From positions 46,156-110,155 of the forward strand of contig AHHB01000041.1 of NCBI GenBank assembly GCA_000242815.2: 64,000 bases of DNA. Reading direction: 5' to 3'. Origin of the DNA: Janthinobacterium lividum PAMC 25724. Its GTDB lineage: Bacteria; Pseudomonadota; Gammaproteobacteria; Burkholderiales; Burkholderiaceae_D. The notes under the pieces are model-generated. The model had not been told where the DNA came from. It did not search any database and saw only the letters and a program-made list of their open reading frames with translations. Below, piece by piece: positions 19,179 to 29,729 of the stretch; the first letter of the stretch is position 1; each line of letters starts with the position of its first letter. The translations under genes were made by a program, and so were the position numbers.

Positions 19179-20393
19179 TCAGTCCGGTACGCGGGGCTGC
19201 TGCCCCGCCCGCGCCGGCAAGGCGCCCGCCAGCGGAATGGCCAGCAAGATCATGAAGGCCATGCCGAAGACGCCATCACGTATCATCGCGTTGAACATGG
19301 CACCGAGCATCAGCGACAGCGTCAGCATCCCCAGCGACATGCCATGCTCGCCCCCCGTGCGCCAGGCATGCACGAGCAGCCCCACCAGTACCCACAGCAA
19401 TGCCAGCAGGCCGAACAGCCCGATTTCGGACATATACAGCATATAGTCATTGTGCGGCGTCAATTGAATGCTGATCGGGTCGCCCACTGTCCTGGCGCGG
19501 TATTCTTGCAGCCAGGTGCCGACACCGTGCCCCTGCAGCGGCTTCTCGGCGATGATGCGCAAGGTGACGCCATACATCGCCAGGCGGATGCCCTGTTCGC
19601 TGGTCGCCTTGCCTTCGGAAAAGGCGTTGAGATCTGCCAACGTGCCGTCGACGCGCTGGCGCAGTCCAGACGCTTGCGCCAACAGCAGGGCCAGCAGCAC
19701 GCCCACTGTCAGCACGCCCAGCACATTGCGCCATGACAGATGAAGGTGGCGCGAACCGATGAGCATGCACAGCATGACAAAGATCAGGCTGCCGGTGCGC
19801 GTCTTGCCCAGCAATAGCCCGGCTGCGGCCACATACAGGAATTGCAGCAGGCGTGGCCAGTTGACGGGGCGCGCCGGCTGCTCGCTCAACTGGTATAGCA
19901 TCCAGGCGGAAGCAAGACCGAGCAACACTCCCAGCAGGATCGACTTGTTGCCAGCATAAGTCACATAACTGCGGAAAAAATTCCAGTGCGGCAGCAGACC
20001 CAGATAATTGAGATAAAACAGGGTAGCGGCCACCGTGGCGCCGGTAAAAAAGGTATTCATAGCGCGGCGCTGCCACGCACCGGGACCGATGCTGGAAAAG
20101 AACAATAAGAAGACAAAAATCTGATAATGCACGATATCAGTCCAGAATTCGCTGGGCGGGCGTTCGAGGAAGATGCCGGCGCACACGGAGACGACGCTCA
20201 ACGCCAGTACCGGCCAGCGCAAGGGGCTTTCCTTGATGTGCCGCCAGCGACTGGCAAAGTCCCCGGCCAGCAGGTAGGCGATGATGAAAGCCACCACGCC
20301 GGTGTACATGAAGCCGAGTGGAAAGAACAGGGTGAACGGCAAGACGGCAAGAATGGCTTGAGGCGATTGCGAACGGCGGGCAAAGAAATTCAT
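19179..20393 (-). CDS. O-antigen ligase (WaaL/Wzy_C superfamily)
   Basis: 404-residue polytopic membrane protein with about ten to twelve hydrophobic segments and the Wzy_C region in the last third: GKTRTGSLIFVML, then a periplasmic loop with GHGVGTWLQEYRAR, then LTPHNDYMLYMSEIGLFGLLAL. The Arg/His-bearing loop is typical of ligases that join undecaprenyl-linked O-chains to lipid A-core. The ATG at 20393 lacks a good ribosome site. It stands alone but only 5 kb from the Wzx/Wzy polysaccharide locus, so it may finish that product's assembly (inference). Confidence 0.8.
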   Translation of the reverse strand: MNFFARRSQSPQAILAVLPFTLFFPLGFMYTGVVAFIIAYLLAGDFASRWRHIKESPLRWPVLALSVVSVCAGIFLERPPSEFWTDIVHYQIFVFLLFFSSIGPGAWQRRAMNTFFTGATVAATLFYLNYLGLLPHWNFFRSYVTYAGNKSILLGVLLGLASAWMLYQLSEQPARPVNWPRLLQFLYVAAAGLLLGKTRTGSLIFVMLCMLIGSRHLHLSWRNVLGVLTVGVLLALLLAQASGLRQRVDGTLADLNAFSEGKATSEQGIRLAMYGVTLRIIAEKPLQGHGVGTWLQEYRARTVGDPISIQLTPHNDYMLYMSEIGLFGLLALLWVLVGLLVHAWRTGGEHGMSLGMLTLSLMLGAMFNAMIRDGVFGMAFMILLAIPLAGALPARAGQQPRVPD

Positions 20394-20834
20394 GGAGGGA
20401 GGGGCTCGGTATCTAGTGAAAAACGGTGGCGCTGCAGCGCGACACACGGTAGCGGGCCGGTGCAGGAAAGCAGTATCGCCTATGCATCAGGGCAAGTCAA
20501 ACCGCCGCCGGCTTAGCCTGGCGGTGCCAGCGGCAGGCTTATTTCCACCAGCAGTCCCTGGCCGCCGCTGGCGCGGTGCAGTTGACTCGTGCCGCCGTGC
20601 TGGCGCACGACCAGAAGCGACGATGGACAAGCCCTGGCCACTGCCCGCCTGCGCCTGCTGCGGCGCACGGAAAAAGCGGCCGAACACGTGCATCGTTGCT
20701 GTGCGTCACTAGCCACCTCGCCTTGCCTCTTGCTGCACACGCTACAATCCGTGGCCGGCACAATCCTGTTACGCTCACGCTATCGGTATGCATTACGGTG
20801 CGCCGGTTTCCCCAACGCTTACTAGGAGGCATTC
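20394..20834. other. Gap holding a decayed gene
   Basis: The stretch between the ligase and the 76-residue gene carries no intact gene. It contains the histidine kinase remnant at 20513-20693. The ~60 bases before 20835 end in a strong AGGAGG ribosome site for the next gene. Confidence 0.6.
20513..20693 (-). pseudogene. Remnant of a sensor histidine kinase C-terminus, frameshifted
   Basis: One frame reads MHVFGRFFRAPQQAQAGSGQGLSIV (split here over about 25 residues), which matches the F-box and G2 box of HATPase domains (usual form VFERFYRA...GSGLGLSIV). After the V at about 20619 the homology continues in another frame as VRQHGG, then RASGGQGLLVEISLPLAP, the usual kinase C-terminus. A TGA lies just upstream of the fragment. 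So it is an N-terminally truncated, frameshifted remnant without function. No partner response regulator is nearby. Confidence 0.65.
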
Positions 20835-21065
20835 ATGCGCGTAGACATCTACCGCCGGGCCGAGCACGACGGCATTTTTTCCTACCTCGCCGTACCGGAA
20901 GGAAAGATAATTCCTGAAGAAGTGACCAATACCGACTGGCAACTCGAAGTGCGCGCCAGCGAAGTGGCCGACGAGGCCCAGGCCTTGCCCGACTACCACA
21001 TCGAACAGCCGCACCAGCAAATCGCCGCGAAGGGCTATGCGATCACGGGCTTGAAAGATATGTAA
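20835..21065 (+). CDS. Small conserved-looking cytosolic protein, 76 residues
   Basis: Starts MRVDIYRRAEHDGIFSYLAVPEGKI and ends AAKGYAITGLKDM; no signal peptide or membrane span, mixed charged composition. A near-perfect AGGAGG (20823-20828) 6 bases before the ATG and an intrinsic terminator 7 bases after the stop frame it as a genuine monocistronic gene. I believe similar short proteins occur across Oxalobacteraceae, but I cannot name a function. Confidence 0.75.
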   Translation: MRVDIYRRAEHDGIFSYLAVPEGKIIPEEVTNTDWQLEVRASEVADEAQALPDYHIEQPHQQIAAKGYAITGLKDM

Positions 21066-21071
21066 ACGAAA

Positions 21072-21106
21072 AAAGCCAAACCAGCATATCTGCGGTTTGG
21101 CTTTGT
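21072..21106. terminator. Bidirectional intrinsic terminator
   Basis: AAAGCCAAACC and GGTTTGGCTTT form an 11-bp stem around a short loop, with A-run and T-run on the two sides. It sits between the 76-residue gene and the convergent dnaE, and could serve both. Confidence 0.85.
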
Positions 21107-21128
21107 TGTAGGCGCCGGGCAGTGCCGG

Positions 21129-24100
21129 TCAGTATTCGACCGCCACCTCTTGCGCACCGAGCATCTGCTCGAGCGCCATCTGCAACTCATCCGATGGCGC
21201 CACTTTCCACTCATCCCCAAACTGCAGCACGCAACTGATGCCTTGCGGGCTGACCCGCGCAGCGATCGGCAAGCCCGTCTCGGCCCGGTGCGGCAGGATC
21301 ACGTCGCGGATACGCTTGGCATCCAGGGTGGCCGGCAACACCAGGCCCAGCTGACGGCCATACTGCACGCGCGCGGCGATGATATCAAAGGCGCTCTCGG
21401 CCGTAATGCGCAAGCCGCCCGAAAAACGGTCTTCCGACACCTTGCCGACGACGGCGAGGAATTCATCTTCCTTGAAGATTTTCCGGTTGGCATCGAACAA
21501 TTCGCCATACACGGTCACTTCCACCGTGCCGCTCTTGTCGTCGAGCGTGACGATGAGAATCTTGCCGCGCTGCGTCATCTGCGTGCGCAAGCCAGTGATG
21601 ATGCCGGCCATCATGCGCGGTTCGCGCGACGGTGACAATTCGGACAGTTTCGTGCGCGCAAAACGGCGCGCCTCGGGCGCATACGAATCGAACAGATGGC
21701 CAGAAAGGTAGAAGCCCAGGGCGATCTTTTCTTCCGTCAGGCGCTGCTTATCGCTCCACACGGGAACCTTGACATAGTCGGGCGGCGCCACCATGTCGCT
21801 GTCGTCGCCACCAAACAGGCTCACCTGGTTCGCCGCCTTGGCGGCCTGGTCGGCGCACTCCATGGCGAATGCCACGGATGCGAGCAAGATGGCGCGGTCG
21901 ACCTTCAGGCAGTCGAAGGCACCGCTGCGTATCAGGGACTCGATGGTGCGGCGGTTGATTTGCTTCTTATCGACACGCATGCAGAAATCGAACAGGCTGG
22001 TGAAGGGGCCACCGGCCGTGCGCGCGGCGATGATGGCTTCGATGGCATTCTGCCCGGACCCCTTCACGGCACCGAGGCCATAGCGGATCTGCGTGACTTT
22101 TTTGCCACTCACCGACGGCGCTTCGCCGCTCGGCGTGAAGCGGTAGTCCGATTCGTTGATATCGGGCGGCAACAAGGTCAGCTTGCAAATTTCCAGCGAG
22201 TCTTCCACCAGAATCTTGATCTTGTCCGTGTCGTCCATGGCCAGCGACAAGTTGGCGGCCATGAAGGCGGCCGTGTGGTGCGCTTTCAAATACGCCGTGT
22301 GGTAGGACAGCAGGGCGTAGGCGGCGGCGTGCGATTTGTTGAAACCGTAGCCCGCGAATTTTTCCATCAAGTCGAAGATCTCGTCGGCCTTTTCCGCCGT
22401 CAAGCCATCTTTCGCCGCCCCGGCACGGAAAATCTCGCGGTGCTCGGCCATCTCTTCGGCCTTCTTTTTACCCATGGCGCGGCGCAGCATGTCGGCGCCG
22501 CCCAGCGAGTAACCGCCGACGATCTGCGCCATCTGCATCACCTGCTCCTGATACACCATGATGCCGTAGGTTTCGGACAGAATCGATTCCGTACGCGGAT
22601 CGGGATAATCGAAGCGTTCGCCGTGCTTGCGCTTGCAAAAATCGGGAATCAAGTCCATCGGGCCCGGACGGTACAGCGCCACCAGCGCGATAATGTCTTC
22701 GAAACGGTCGGGCCGCGCGTCTTTCAGCATGCCCTGCATGCCGCGCGACTCAAGCTGGAACACGGCCACGGTCTTGGCCTTGGTCAGCAAGTCGTAGGAC
22801 GGCTTATCGTTCAGCGGCAAGGTAGCCAGGTCGAAATCGGCTTGCGCGGGATCGAGCTGCTTGATGTAGCGCACGGCGCGGTCGAGAATGGTCAGCGTGG
22901 TCAAGCCCAAAAAGTCGAACTTCACCAAGCCGACCGCTTCCACGTCATCCTTGTCGTACTGCGACACGACGCCCGAATCGCCACCCTGCGTGTACAGCGG
23001 GCAGAAATCGGTCAGTTTGCCGGGCGCAATCAAGACGCCCCCGGCGTGCATGCCGATATTGCGCGTGATGCCTTCGACTTGCTGCGCCAGCTCCAGCAAC
23101 TGCTTGACCTCTTCCTCGTTTTCCAGGCGCTCCTTGAGCAGCGGCTCTTCCTCGATGGCGTCGGCGATCGACACGGGTTTGCCCGGCTTGAACGGGATCA
23201 GCTTGGAAATGCCGTCGCAGAAGTTGTAGCCGAAGTCCATCACGCGGCCCACGTCGCGGATCGCACCCTTGGCCGCCATGGTACCGAAGGTGGCGATCTG
23301 CGAGACCGCCTCCTTGCCATACAAATCCTTGACGTGCTGGATGACGCGGTCACGCCCTTCCTGGCAAAAGTCGATATCGAAGTCGGGCATCGAGACGCGT
23401 TCAGGATTAAGGAAACGCTCGAACAGCAGGTTGTATTGCAATGGATCGAGATCGGTAATCAGCAGCGAATACGCCACCAGCGAACCGGCACCCGAACCGC
23501 GGCCCGGGCCGACGGGCACGCCGTTTTCCTTGGCCCACTGGATAAACTCGGCGACGATGAGGAAGTAGCCGGGAAACTTCATGTTGCAAATCGTATCGGT
23601 CTCGAACTTGAGCCGCGATTCGTAGCGCGCACGCTCCTGTTCGCGCCGCTGCGGGTCCGGATACAGCTGGATCAAGCGCTTTTCCAGGCCGGCCTGCGAT
23701 TCGGCGACGAGGAACTGGTCGATCGTCATGCCGGGCGGCGTGGGGAAGTTCGGCAGTTGCGGCTTGCCCAGAGTCAGGGTCAGATTACAGCGCTTGGCGA
23801 TTTCCACCGAATTGGCCAGCGCGGCCGGCAAGTCGGCAAACAACTGCGCCATGTCCGCCTGCGACAGGAAGCGCTGGCTGTCATTAAAACGTTTCACGCG
23901 CTTGGCGTTGGCCAGCATTTCGCCTTCGGCGATACAGGTGCGCGCTTCGTGGGCAACAAATTCTTCAGGGGAAATGAATTGCACGGGATGCGTGGCAACA
24001 ACAGGCAAACCCAGCTTGGCCGCCAGGGCCACCGCATGGCGTACTTGCGCTTCCTGGTTGGCCTGGCCGCCGCGCTGGATCTCGACATAAAAATGGCCAG

Positions 24101-24680
24101 GGAAAATGTCGGCCCAGCGCTGCGCATTGCGTTCGGCCAGCGCCAGGTTGCCATTCTCGATAGCGATACCGACATCGCCGAAATGGGCGCCGGACAGCAC
24201 GATCAAGCCATTCGCTGCGCTGTCATCCGGGTACAGCTCATAGGTATTCGTCGCCAGCGCCTGCAGCCACTCGATGCGCAGCTCGGCGCGTCCTTTGTAC
24301 TGGTTGCTCAGCCAAGCCATCGACAACAGTTCGCACAGTTGCAGATAACCCATGCGATTCTTCGCCAGCAACAGCAAACGCGACGGCTTTTCGCGGTTAT
24401 CGTCATTCGTGATCCACACGTCGACACCGACGATGGGCTTGATGCCCTTGCCGCGTGCTTCCTTGTAAAACTTGACCATGCCAAACAGGTTCGACAAGTC
24501 GGTGACGGCCAGCGCCACTTGCTTGTCCTTGGCCGCCGCCTTGACCACGTCGTCGATGCGCACCAGGCCATCGACGATCGAGTACTCCGAGTGCACGCGC
24601 AAGTGGACGAAGGCAGGACCGGGCTGCATCGCTTGCTGTGAACCTGCCGGAGCGCCGGCCTCTTGCATTACCATTTCCAT
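21129..24680 (-). CDS. dnaE: DNA polymerase III subunit alpha
   Basis: About 1183 residues, the replicative polymerase catalytic subunit. In order: PHP domain ([20 protein letters not shown]), palm with [15 protein letters not shown] and the catalytic [19 protein letters not shown] (about 425-445), helix-hairpin-helix and OB fold near the C-terminus ([18 protein letters not shown], then [20 protein letters not shown]). The length and the PDFDIDF motif mark the DnaE1 class rather than DnaE2. The start is uncertain: ATGs at 24680, 24674 and 24668 are all in frame upstream of the conserved region. Confidence 0.97.
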   Translation of the reverse strand: MEMVMQEAGAPAGSQQAMQPGPAFVHLRVHSEYSIVDGLVRIDDVVKAAAKDKQVALAVTDLSNLFGMVKFYKEARGKGIKPIVGVDVWITNDDNREKPSRLLLLAKNRMGYLQLCELLSMAWLSNQYKGRAELRIEWLQALATNTYELYPDDSAANGLIVLSGAHFGDVGIAIENGNLALAERNAQRWADIFPGHFYVEIQRGGQANQEAQVRHAVALAAKLGLPVVATHPVQFISPEEFVAHEARTCIAEGEMLANAKRVKRFNDSQRFLSQADMAQLFADLPAALANSVEIAKRCNLTLTLGKPQLPNFPTPPGMTIDQFLVAESQAGLEKRLIQLYPDPQRREQERARYESRLKFETDTICNMKFPGYFLIVAEFIQWAKENGVPVGPGRGSGAGSLVAYSLLITDLDPLQYNLLFERFLNPERVSMPDFDIDFCQEGRDRVIQHVKDLYGKEAVSQIATFGTMAAKGAIRDVGRVMDFGYNFCDGISKLIPFKPGKPVSIADAIEEEPLLKERLENEEEVKQLLELAQQVEGITRNIGMHAGGVLIAPGKLTDFCPLYTQGGDSGVVSQYDKDDVEAVGLVKFDFLGLTTLTILDRAVRYIKQLDPAQADFDLATLPLNDKPSYDLLTKAKTVAVFQLESRGMQGMLKDARPDRFEDIIALVALYRPGPMDLIPDFCKRKHGERFDYPDPRTESILSETYGIMVYQEQVMQMAQIVGGYSLGGADMLRRAMGKKKAEEMAEHREIFRAGAAKDGLTAEKADEIFDLMEKFAGYGFNKSHAAAYALLSYHTAYLKAHHTAAFMAANLSLAMDDTDKIKILVEDSLEICKLTLLPPDINESDYRFTPSGEAPSVSGKKVTQIRYGLGAVKGSGQNAIEAIIAARTAGGPFTSLFDFCMRVDKKQINRRTIESLIRSGAFDCLKVDRAILLASVAFAMECADQAAKAANQVSLFGGDDSDMVAPPDYVKVPVWSDKQRLTEEKIALGFYLSGHLFDSYAPEARRFARTKLSELSPSREPRMMAGIITGLRTQMTQRGKILIVTLDDKSGTVEVTVYGELFDANRKIFKEDEFLAVVGKVSEDRFSGGLRITAESAFDIIAARVQYGRQLGLVLPATLDAKRIRDVILPHRAETGLPIAARVSPQGISCVLQFGDEWKVAPSDELQMALEQMLGAQEVAVEY

Positions 24681-24768
24681 CCTGTGTACCGTTTCGTGCA
24701 AAATTCAATGGGGTCTATTCTACCGCGTCGCGGGTACGCACCGGGTATCCTGGCTGGCCTGTCGGGCT

Positions 24769-24774
24769 TATAAT
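24769..24774 (+). promoter_or_regulatory. Consensus -10 hexamer upstream of trhO
   Basis: TATAAT 31 bases before the chosen trhO ATG. No convincing -35 was seen at 16-18 bases upstream. It lies in the divergent gap between dnaE and trhO. Confidence 0.45.
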
Positions 24775-24805
24775 GTCGGCTGTTCAGTCTAAGCCGATCG
24801 CCATC

Positions 24806-25714
24806 ATGCAAGCCATCACCCCAGCAACACCCGCCGTTTCCGCCGCCGCCAGCCCGCTGGCTTCCACCCTCGCCGCCACCTTTGTCAATATTGCCGCGTA
24901 TAAATTCATTACGCTGGCCGATACCGAAGACATGCGCCCCTTGTATCAGGAGCAATGTCTGGCGCTGGAACTGAAAGGCACGATCCTGCTGACGCCGGAA
25001 GGCATCAATATGTTCCTGTCGGGCACACGCGAACATATTGACACCTTCCTCGCCTGGGTGCGCAGCGACCTGCGTTTGGCCGATCTGGAGTGGAAAGAGA
25101 GCTTATCGAACGAGCAATCGCACAAGCGCATGCTGGTCAAGCTGAAAAAAGAAATCATCACCATGCGCATGCCGCTGATCAAGCCGGAACTGGGCCGCGC
25201 GCCATCCGTCGACGCGCACACGCTCAAGCGCTGGCTCGACGCCGGCGTCGACGATGCCGGCAAGCCGGTGGTCATGATGGAAACGCGCAACGCCTTTGAA
25301 GTGGACGTCGGCACGTTCAACAACACGCTCGATTACCGTATCGACAAGTTCACGGAATTCCCGGCCGTCGCCGCCGCGCACAAGGATGAGCTGGAAGGCA
25401 AGACCGTCGTCACCTTCTGCACCGGCGGCATCCGCTGCGAAAAGGCCGCCATCCACATGAAGGAAATCGGCTACGACAGCGTGTACCAGCTCGACGGCGG
25501 TATCTTGAAATATTTCGAGGAAGTGGGCGGCGAGCACTACACGGGCGACTGTTTCGTTTTCGACTACCGCACGGCGCTGAACCCAAAACTGGAACCGACG
25601 GAAACGGTGCAGTGTTTCGTCTGCCGCGCCGTCGTCACGCCGCGCCAGCAACTGGCGCCGGAATATGTGTATGAGGTGTCATGCCCGCATTGCTACAACA
25701 GTGACGAAAAATAA
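24806..25714 (+). CDS. trhO: tRNA uridine-34 hydroxylase, rhodanese domain
   Basis: About 302 residues, of the YceA/TrhO (UPF0176) family, which hydroxylates U34 of certain tRNAs using O2 on the way to 5-oxyacetyl-uridine. N-terminal [27 protein letters not shown] and [11 protein letters not shown] belong to the acylphosphatase-like part; the rhodanese loop is [18 protein letters not shown] with the active-site Cys; a C-terminal cysteine cluster (CFVCRAV...CPHC) may bind zinc. The ATG at 24806 was preferred to one at 24773 that overlaps a TATAAT box. Confidence 0.93.
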   Translation: MQAITPATPAVSAAASPLASTLAATFVNIAAYKFITLADTEDMRPLYQEQCLALELKGTILLTPEGINMFLSGTREHIDTFLAWVRSDLRLADLEWKESLSNEQSHKRMLVKLKKEIITMRMPLIKPELGRAPSVDAHTLKRWLDAGVDDAGKPVVMMETRNAFEVDVGTFNNTLDYRIDKFTEFPAVAAAHKDELEGKTVVTFCTGGIRCEKAAIHMKEIGYDSVYQLDGGILKYFEEVGGEHYTGDCFVFDYRTALNPKLEPTETVQCFVCRAVVTPRQQLAPEYVYEVSCPHCYNSDEK

Positions 25715-25745
25715 GTACCGGCTCGCCGCGCCTACAGTAGACTGA

Positions 25746-25783
25746 AATGCCCATCCTGGCCATGGCCTGCCAGGATGGGCATT
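25746..25783. terminator. Perfect 15-bp inverted repeat after trhO, probable terminator
   Basis: AATGCCCATCCTGGC and GCCAGGATGGGCATT flank an 8-base loop, 31 bases after the trhO stop and before the convergent Wzz-type gene. The stem is strong and bounded by AATG/CATT, but the T-tract is short, so termination is probable rather than certain. Confidence 0.7.
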
Positions 25784-25832
25784 TGCAATTGCGCCAGCAC
25801 ATTGCTGCGCGTGGCGGTCATTGTGACGGCAG

Positions 25833-27056
25833 TTAGTCAGCCATCGTCAAACGGTTTGCCCGCCACCAGCTGCGGCCGAATACCAGCAACGAGAAGAACG
25901 CCAGGCCGGCCAAAAAACCCGCCAGCACGCTATTCGACAAACGACTGGTGCGGTTTTCTGGCAAGGTCGGTCCCGCAATAAAGCGGCTCTTTTCCAGATA
26001 AACGGCCGTGGCTTTCTGATTTTCGACAGTAATCGCATTGAAGACCTCCTTGACTGATTCATCATTCAAGTCCTTCTTCTTGAAGACGTTTTCCTTGACC
26101 GATTCGAGCGAGCGCAAGACCGCTTCGCCAGACTTATTGTTGTCTAACACAGACTTGGCGCCATCATAGTACTCGCGCAATATGAAAATTTGCTTTTGTT
26201 CACGTAGCGCCTTAAGAATTGCTTCGTTTGCCATCAAGGCATCGACCTCGGTTGACATCAATTGCGTCGATGGCGACAGATAGCGCGCACTATCCTCAGT
26301 CACGCTGACCACCTGACGGCTTCCCTGCACCACAGCATCAGGATAGCGTGAAACAATTTTTCTCAAGGTATCGCCTTTACGGGAAAAACTTTCCAGCTTC
26401 ACTTTGTTACTGATAATCTCATTATCAAGTTTAGTGATCTTGCTCGTCAAATCCAGGTGCTTGGAACGCAAGAAGTCCGAATACACCAAATAAGTCACGC
26501 TATCCATCGCATAGCGGCCCAACAGGGCAACCATACGTTGCGCATCTTGAGGCGTCGTCGCTTGGTAACTGATACGCAAGCCGATGACATTGTTACTAAT
26601 ATCCTTGGCCGTATCCATCAACTCCTTGGCATCGAGCTTGGTCATCGGATAAATCGGCTCCAGCAATTTGGAAAAGTGGTCGCGCCCGATCAGAGTACGA
26701 CGCAACTCTTGCACATTAGGATCATTGTTCAGCTTGACTTGTTGCATATAGTCGTCAAAGCGACCGCTACTGCTTAATGCCGCAGCATAGCGTTTATAGT
26801 CGCCCAACGCGATACCTGGAGTTTCATTATTACTCTGTTCCTTTGGTACCGGTATCGCGCCGCCAAACTGATAGAAGCCCTCGCTTTTATACGTCGCTGT
26901 ATACAAGGTAAACAATACGCACAATATCATCATGACCACTGTGCCACCTGCAATCAATTTACGACCTTTCCATAACGCGATTAGTATCTCCGTCAAGGAA
27001 TATTCAGGCGCATTTTGCTGCTCCGGCGCCTGTTTCGTTTCTACCAGTTTGTCCAT
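25833..27056 (-). CDS. Wzz-type chain length determinant (polysaccharide co-polymerase)
   Basis: 407-residue inner membrane protein with two spans: one after YSLTEILIALWKGRKLI (about residues 33-55) and one near the C-terminus (LSNSVLAGFLAGLAFFSLLVFG), with a large periplasmic helical domain between. This is the Wzz architecture, setting O-chain or capsule length by acting on the Wzy polymerase. There is no cytosolic tyrosine-kinase domain, which favours LPS O-antigen over Wzc-type capsule export. Last gene of the minus-strand polysaccharide series. Confidence 0.8.
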   Translation of the reverse strand: MDKLVETKQAPEQQNAPEYSLTEILIALWKGRKLIAGGTVVMMILCVLFTLYTATYKSEGFYQFGGAIPVPKEQSNNETPGIALGDYKRYAAALSSSGRFDDYMQQVKLNNDPNVQELRRTLIGRDHFSKLLEPIYPMTKLDAKELMDTAKDISNNVIGLRISYQATTPQDAQRMVALLGRYAMDSVTYLVYSDFLRSKHLDLTSKITKLDNEIISNKVKLESFSRKGDTLRKIVSRYPDAVVQGSRQVVSVTEDSARYLSPSTQLMSTEVDALMANEAILKALREQKQIFILREYYDGAKSVLDNNKSGEAVLRSLESVKENVFKKKDLNDESVKEVFNAITVENQKATAVYLEKSRFIAGPTLPENRTSRLSNSVLAGFLAGLAFFSLLVFGRSWWRANRLTMAD

Positions 27057-27106
27057 GATTCTTCTTTAAGTAGTAAGTACATCAAAAATAAAACGATTGT
27101 CTGCCA

Positions 27107-29053
27107 TCAGCCTGCAGTGGCCTGGCGCGCCATCACCACGAGCGGGCTGTTGGACTGAGCAGTTCGCTGGGCATTCCAAACCCAGTCCTCGATGCCGCAC
27201 TGCGGTTCATATTCGGTAACGATTTTCAACAACAGCGCTCGTACGGCGTCATGGTCAAATTGATCGCATGCTCTCGTCAATTCGCTAAGCATGCCTTCCA
27301 GCTTCGCCCATGGGATCTCAACCTCGCGCGCACGCATGATCAAAGGATGATCGGTGCCTTCAACATTGTCTCCGATCAACAACTCCTCATACAGCTTTTC
27401 GCCCGGACGCAAGCCTACATGATGAATTTCAATTGTTCCCTCGGGGGCCTGTTCACTTTTCACTTCCAAACCACTCAAATGCACCATGCGCTTTGCAAGG
27501 TCGACGATCTTGACGGGGGCCCCCATATCGAGAACAAACACGTCCCCTCCTTGCCCCATGGCCCCCGCCTGCAGTACCAGTTGTGCAGCCTCGGGAATCG
27601 TCATGAAGTAACGCGTGATTTCCGGATGCGTAATCGTAATCGGCCCGCCCGCCATAATCTGTTTGCGGAACAAGGGCACAACTGACCCTGACGATCCCAG
27701 TACATTGCCAAAACGGACCATACAAAACCGCGTCTTGTCCTGTTTGCGGGCAAATGCCTGCAAAATAAGCTCTGCCAGTCGCTTGGTGGAACCCATGACA
27801 TTGGTTGGACGAACGGCCTTGTCTGTCGAAATGAGGACGAAGCGCTTCACTTGGGCATCGATCGCGGCACGCGCCATGCTCAATGTGCCCAATGCATTGT
27901 TACGTATGCCTTCGATTGGATTATGTTCCACCAGAGGCACATGCTTATACGCCGCGGCGTGGTACAAAGTCTCAACACGGAAAGTGCGCAGAATTCTTTC
28001 GCACTTGGCGGTTTCCAGCACCGACCCAAGAAACGGCAGCAACTCCACTTCAACCCGTAACACTTTTTTCAAGCCTTGCAATTCCTGTTCGATGGAATAC
28101 AAGGCAAATTCCGACATTTCATACAGAATCAGACAAGCTGGCCGTTGACGCAATATCTGCCGACACAATTCCGAACCGATCGACCCCCCCGCACCTGTTA
28201 CCATCACCGTCTTGCCAGAAATACACATGGCCATCAAGTCCTGGTCCGGCTCCACCGCATCGCGCCCCAGCAAATCTTCGATTTCGATCTCGCGCAAATC
28301 CTGCATCTGCGTACTGGCCCGTATCAAGCTCTTGATTGGTGAAGTCACCAGCGTCTTGATTTTCAGCGGCTCCAATTTTTCCAGAATACGGCGTTGCTGC
28401 GCCTTGCTCAGGGACGGCATGGCAAGCAACACCTTGCCAATATTCTTGCTTACCACTAAATCTGGCAAAGCTTCAGGGGCATATACCCGTATGCCCCCGA
28501 TATTAACTCCATGCAATTCTTTCTTGTCATCGATCAGGGCGACTACCTTGTACTCGCCAGCATGGTTCAGGGCCTGCGCCAACTGATTGCCGGAAGCGCC
28601 GGCGCCATAAACGACCACGCGAATGCCATCCGTACGCCGGTTGGTGTACAAAAAGTACCCGCGCGCCAGAAAACGGCTGGCCGCCACATACATGATGGCG
28701 CACACCCAGAAGATCCCGAAGACGCCGCGCGACAAACCATTCATGCCATTCAAAAACACCGCCATGGCCAGCAATACGGCCACAGACAAACTCACACCGA
28801 GCAGAACCACATAGACTATTTTGTAATCGATAAAACGTATCACCGCACGGTACAGCCCCAGTTTGATAAAAATAGGCAGTGAAACGAGAGGTGCCGCCAG
28901 GATCAGCCAAATGTAAGAATAAAACTGCGCATAGGCCAATTCATCGAAACGCATGGCAATCGCAATACAAAAAGTCAGTGGCAAGAAAAACAGATCAGCA
29001 AACGCCGCCACAATCTGTTTGTGAAAACGCGAAAAGTTAAATCTCGGCTTCAT
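27107..29053 (-). CDS. Membrane-bound nucleotide-sugar 4,6-dehydratase (WbpM/CapD/PglF-like)
   Basis: 648 residues. Four or five N-terminal membrane helices are followed by a first Rossmann-like motif (VYGAGASGNQLAQAL, ~150) and the SDR catalytic domain with TGAGGSIGSELCRQI (~288), YHAAAYKHVPLVE, LISTDKAVRPTNVMGSTKRLAE and the C-terminal GLRPGEKLYEEL. The catalytic Tyr of ordinary SDRs is replaced by Met (MGSTK), characteristic of WbpM. These enzymes make UDP-2-acetamido-2,6-dideoxy-4-hexulose, a precursor of QuiNAc, FucNAc or bacillosamine. With the neighbouring epimerase/reductase and sugar transferase it probably forms the initiating sugar. Confidence 0.9.
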   Translation of the reverse strand: MKPRFNFSRFHKQIVAAFADLFFLPLTFCIAIAMRFDELAYAQFYSYIWLILAAPLVSLPIFIKLGLYRAVIRFIDYKIVYVVLLGVSLSVAVLLAMAVFLNGMNGLSRGVFGIFWVCAIMYVAASRFLARGYFLYTNRRTDGIRVVVYGAGASGNQLAQALNHAGEYKVVALIDDKKELHGVNIGGIRVYAPEALPDLVVSKNIGKVLLAMPSLSKAQQRRILEKLEPLKIKTLVTSPIKSLIRASTQMQDLREIEIEDLLGRDAVEPDQDLMAMCISGKTVMVTGAGGSIGSELCRQILRQRPACLILYEMSEFALYSIEQELQGLKKVLRVEVELLPFLGSVLETAKCERILRTFRVETLYHAAAYKHVPLVEHNPIEGIRNNALGTLSMARAAIDAQVKRFVLISTDKAVRPTNVMGSTKRLAELILQAFARKQDKTRFCMVRFGNVLGSSGSVVPLFRKQIMAGGPITITHPEITRYFMTIPEAAQLVLQAGAMGQGGDVFVLDMGAPVKIVDLAKRMVHLSGLEVKSEQAPEGTIEIHHVGLRPGEKLYEELLIGDNVEGTDHPLIMRAREVEIPWAKLEGMLSELTRACDQFDHDAVRALLLKIVTEYEPQCGIEDWVWNAQRTAQSNSPLVVMARQATAG

Positions 29054-29168
29054 TCAAAGGTTCCTTTCTCTGCCGCTACTGGTGACAAGACCAGGCAACA
29101 CCTGGACTGCAGCATAATCAATACGCAACTGCCAGACACAATCTCTGACAGACCGGACGAGATATTCA

Positions 29169-29729
29169 TCAATGACTTACTCCATCGCGGCGCACCACCT
29201 TCAGGAAAGTCAGGAACAGAATGCGCAGATCCAGTGCCAGCGAACGGCGCTGCAAATACTCAGCATCCAGTTTGACTTTATCTACAATAGGCAACTCATC
29301 GCGCCCATTTATTTGCGCCCATCCGGTCAAGCCAGGCAAGATGCCATCGACACCGTGGCGGCTGCGCAGTTCGATCAGATCGTGCTGGTTGAACAAGGCA
29401 GGACGTGGGCCGACAAAGCTCATGTTGCCCTTCAAGATACTCCACAGTTGCGGCAATTCGTCGAGGCTGGACTTACGCAAAAAGGAGCCCACCGGAGTCA
29501 GAAATTGCTTGGGATCCGGCAGCAAATGTGTCGCAACAGCAGGGGTATCGACACGCATAGTGCGAAATTTTGGCATCTTGAAAATCTTGTTATGCCGCCC
29601 GACACGATCAGACCAGTAAACGACGGGACCCGCGGACGTCAGCCGTACCATCAGGGCGACCAGGCTAATCGGAATAAGCAGCAATAACGACGCGATCAAC
29701 GCCAATACCAAATCAAATACTCGTTTCAT
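29169..29729 (-). CDS. Initiating undecaprenyl-phosphate sugar-1-phosphate transferase (PglC-like)
   Basis: 186-residue monotopic phosphoglycosyl transferase: one N-terminal hydrophobic segment (VFDLVLALIASLLLLIPISLVAL, about 4-26) followed by the bacterial sugar transferase domain: GPVVYWSDRVGRHNKIFKMPKFRTM (split), SFLRKSSLDELPQLWSILKGNMSFVGPRP and GLTGWAQINGR. It moves a sugar-1-phosphate, probably a 2-acetamido-dideoxyhexose, onto undecaprenyl phosphate, the first step of O-unit assembly. Its start overlaps the preceding epimerase by 17 bases, indicating translational coupling. Confidence 0.92.
   Translation of the reverse strand: MKRVFDLVLALIASLLLLIPISLVALMVRLTSAGPVVYWSDRVGRHNKIFKMPKFRTMRVDTPAVATHLLPDPKQFLTPVGSFLRKSSLDELPQLWSILKGNMSFVGPRPALFNQHDLIELRSRHGVDGILPGLTGWAQINGRDELPIVDKVKLDAEYLQRRSLALDLRILFLTFLKVVRRDGVSH

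Noticed and set aside
21696..24641. Very long plus-strand open frame (981 codons) opposite dnaE
   Set aside because: It is antisense to a well-conserved dnaE, has no family motif and the biased Arg/Gly/His composition of a GC-rich shadow frame.
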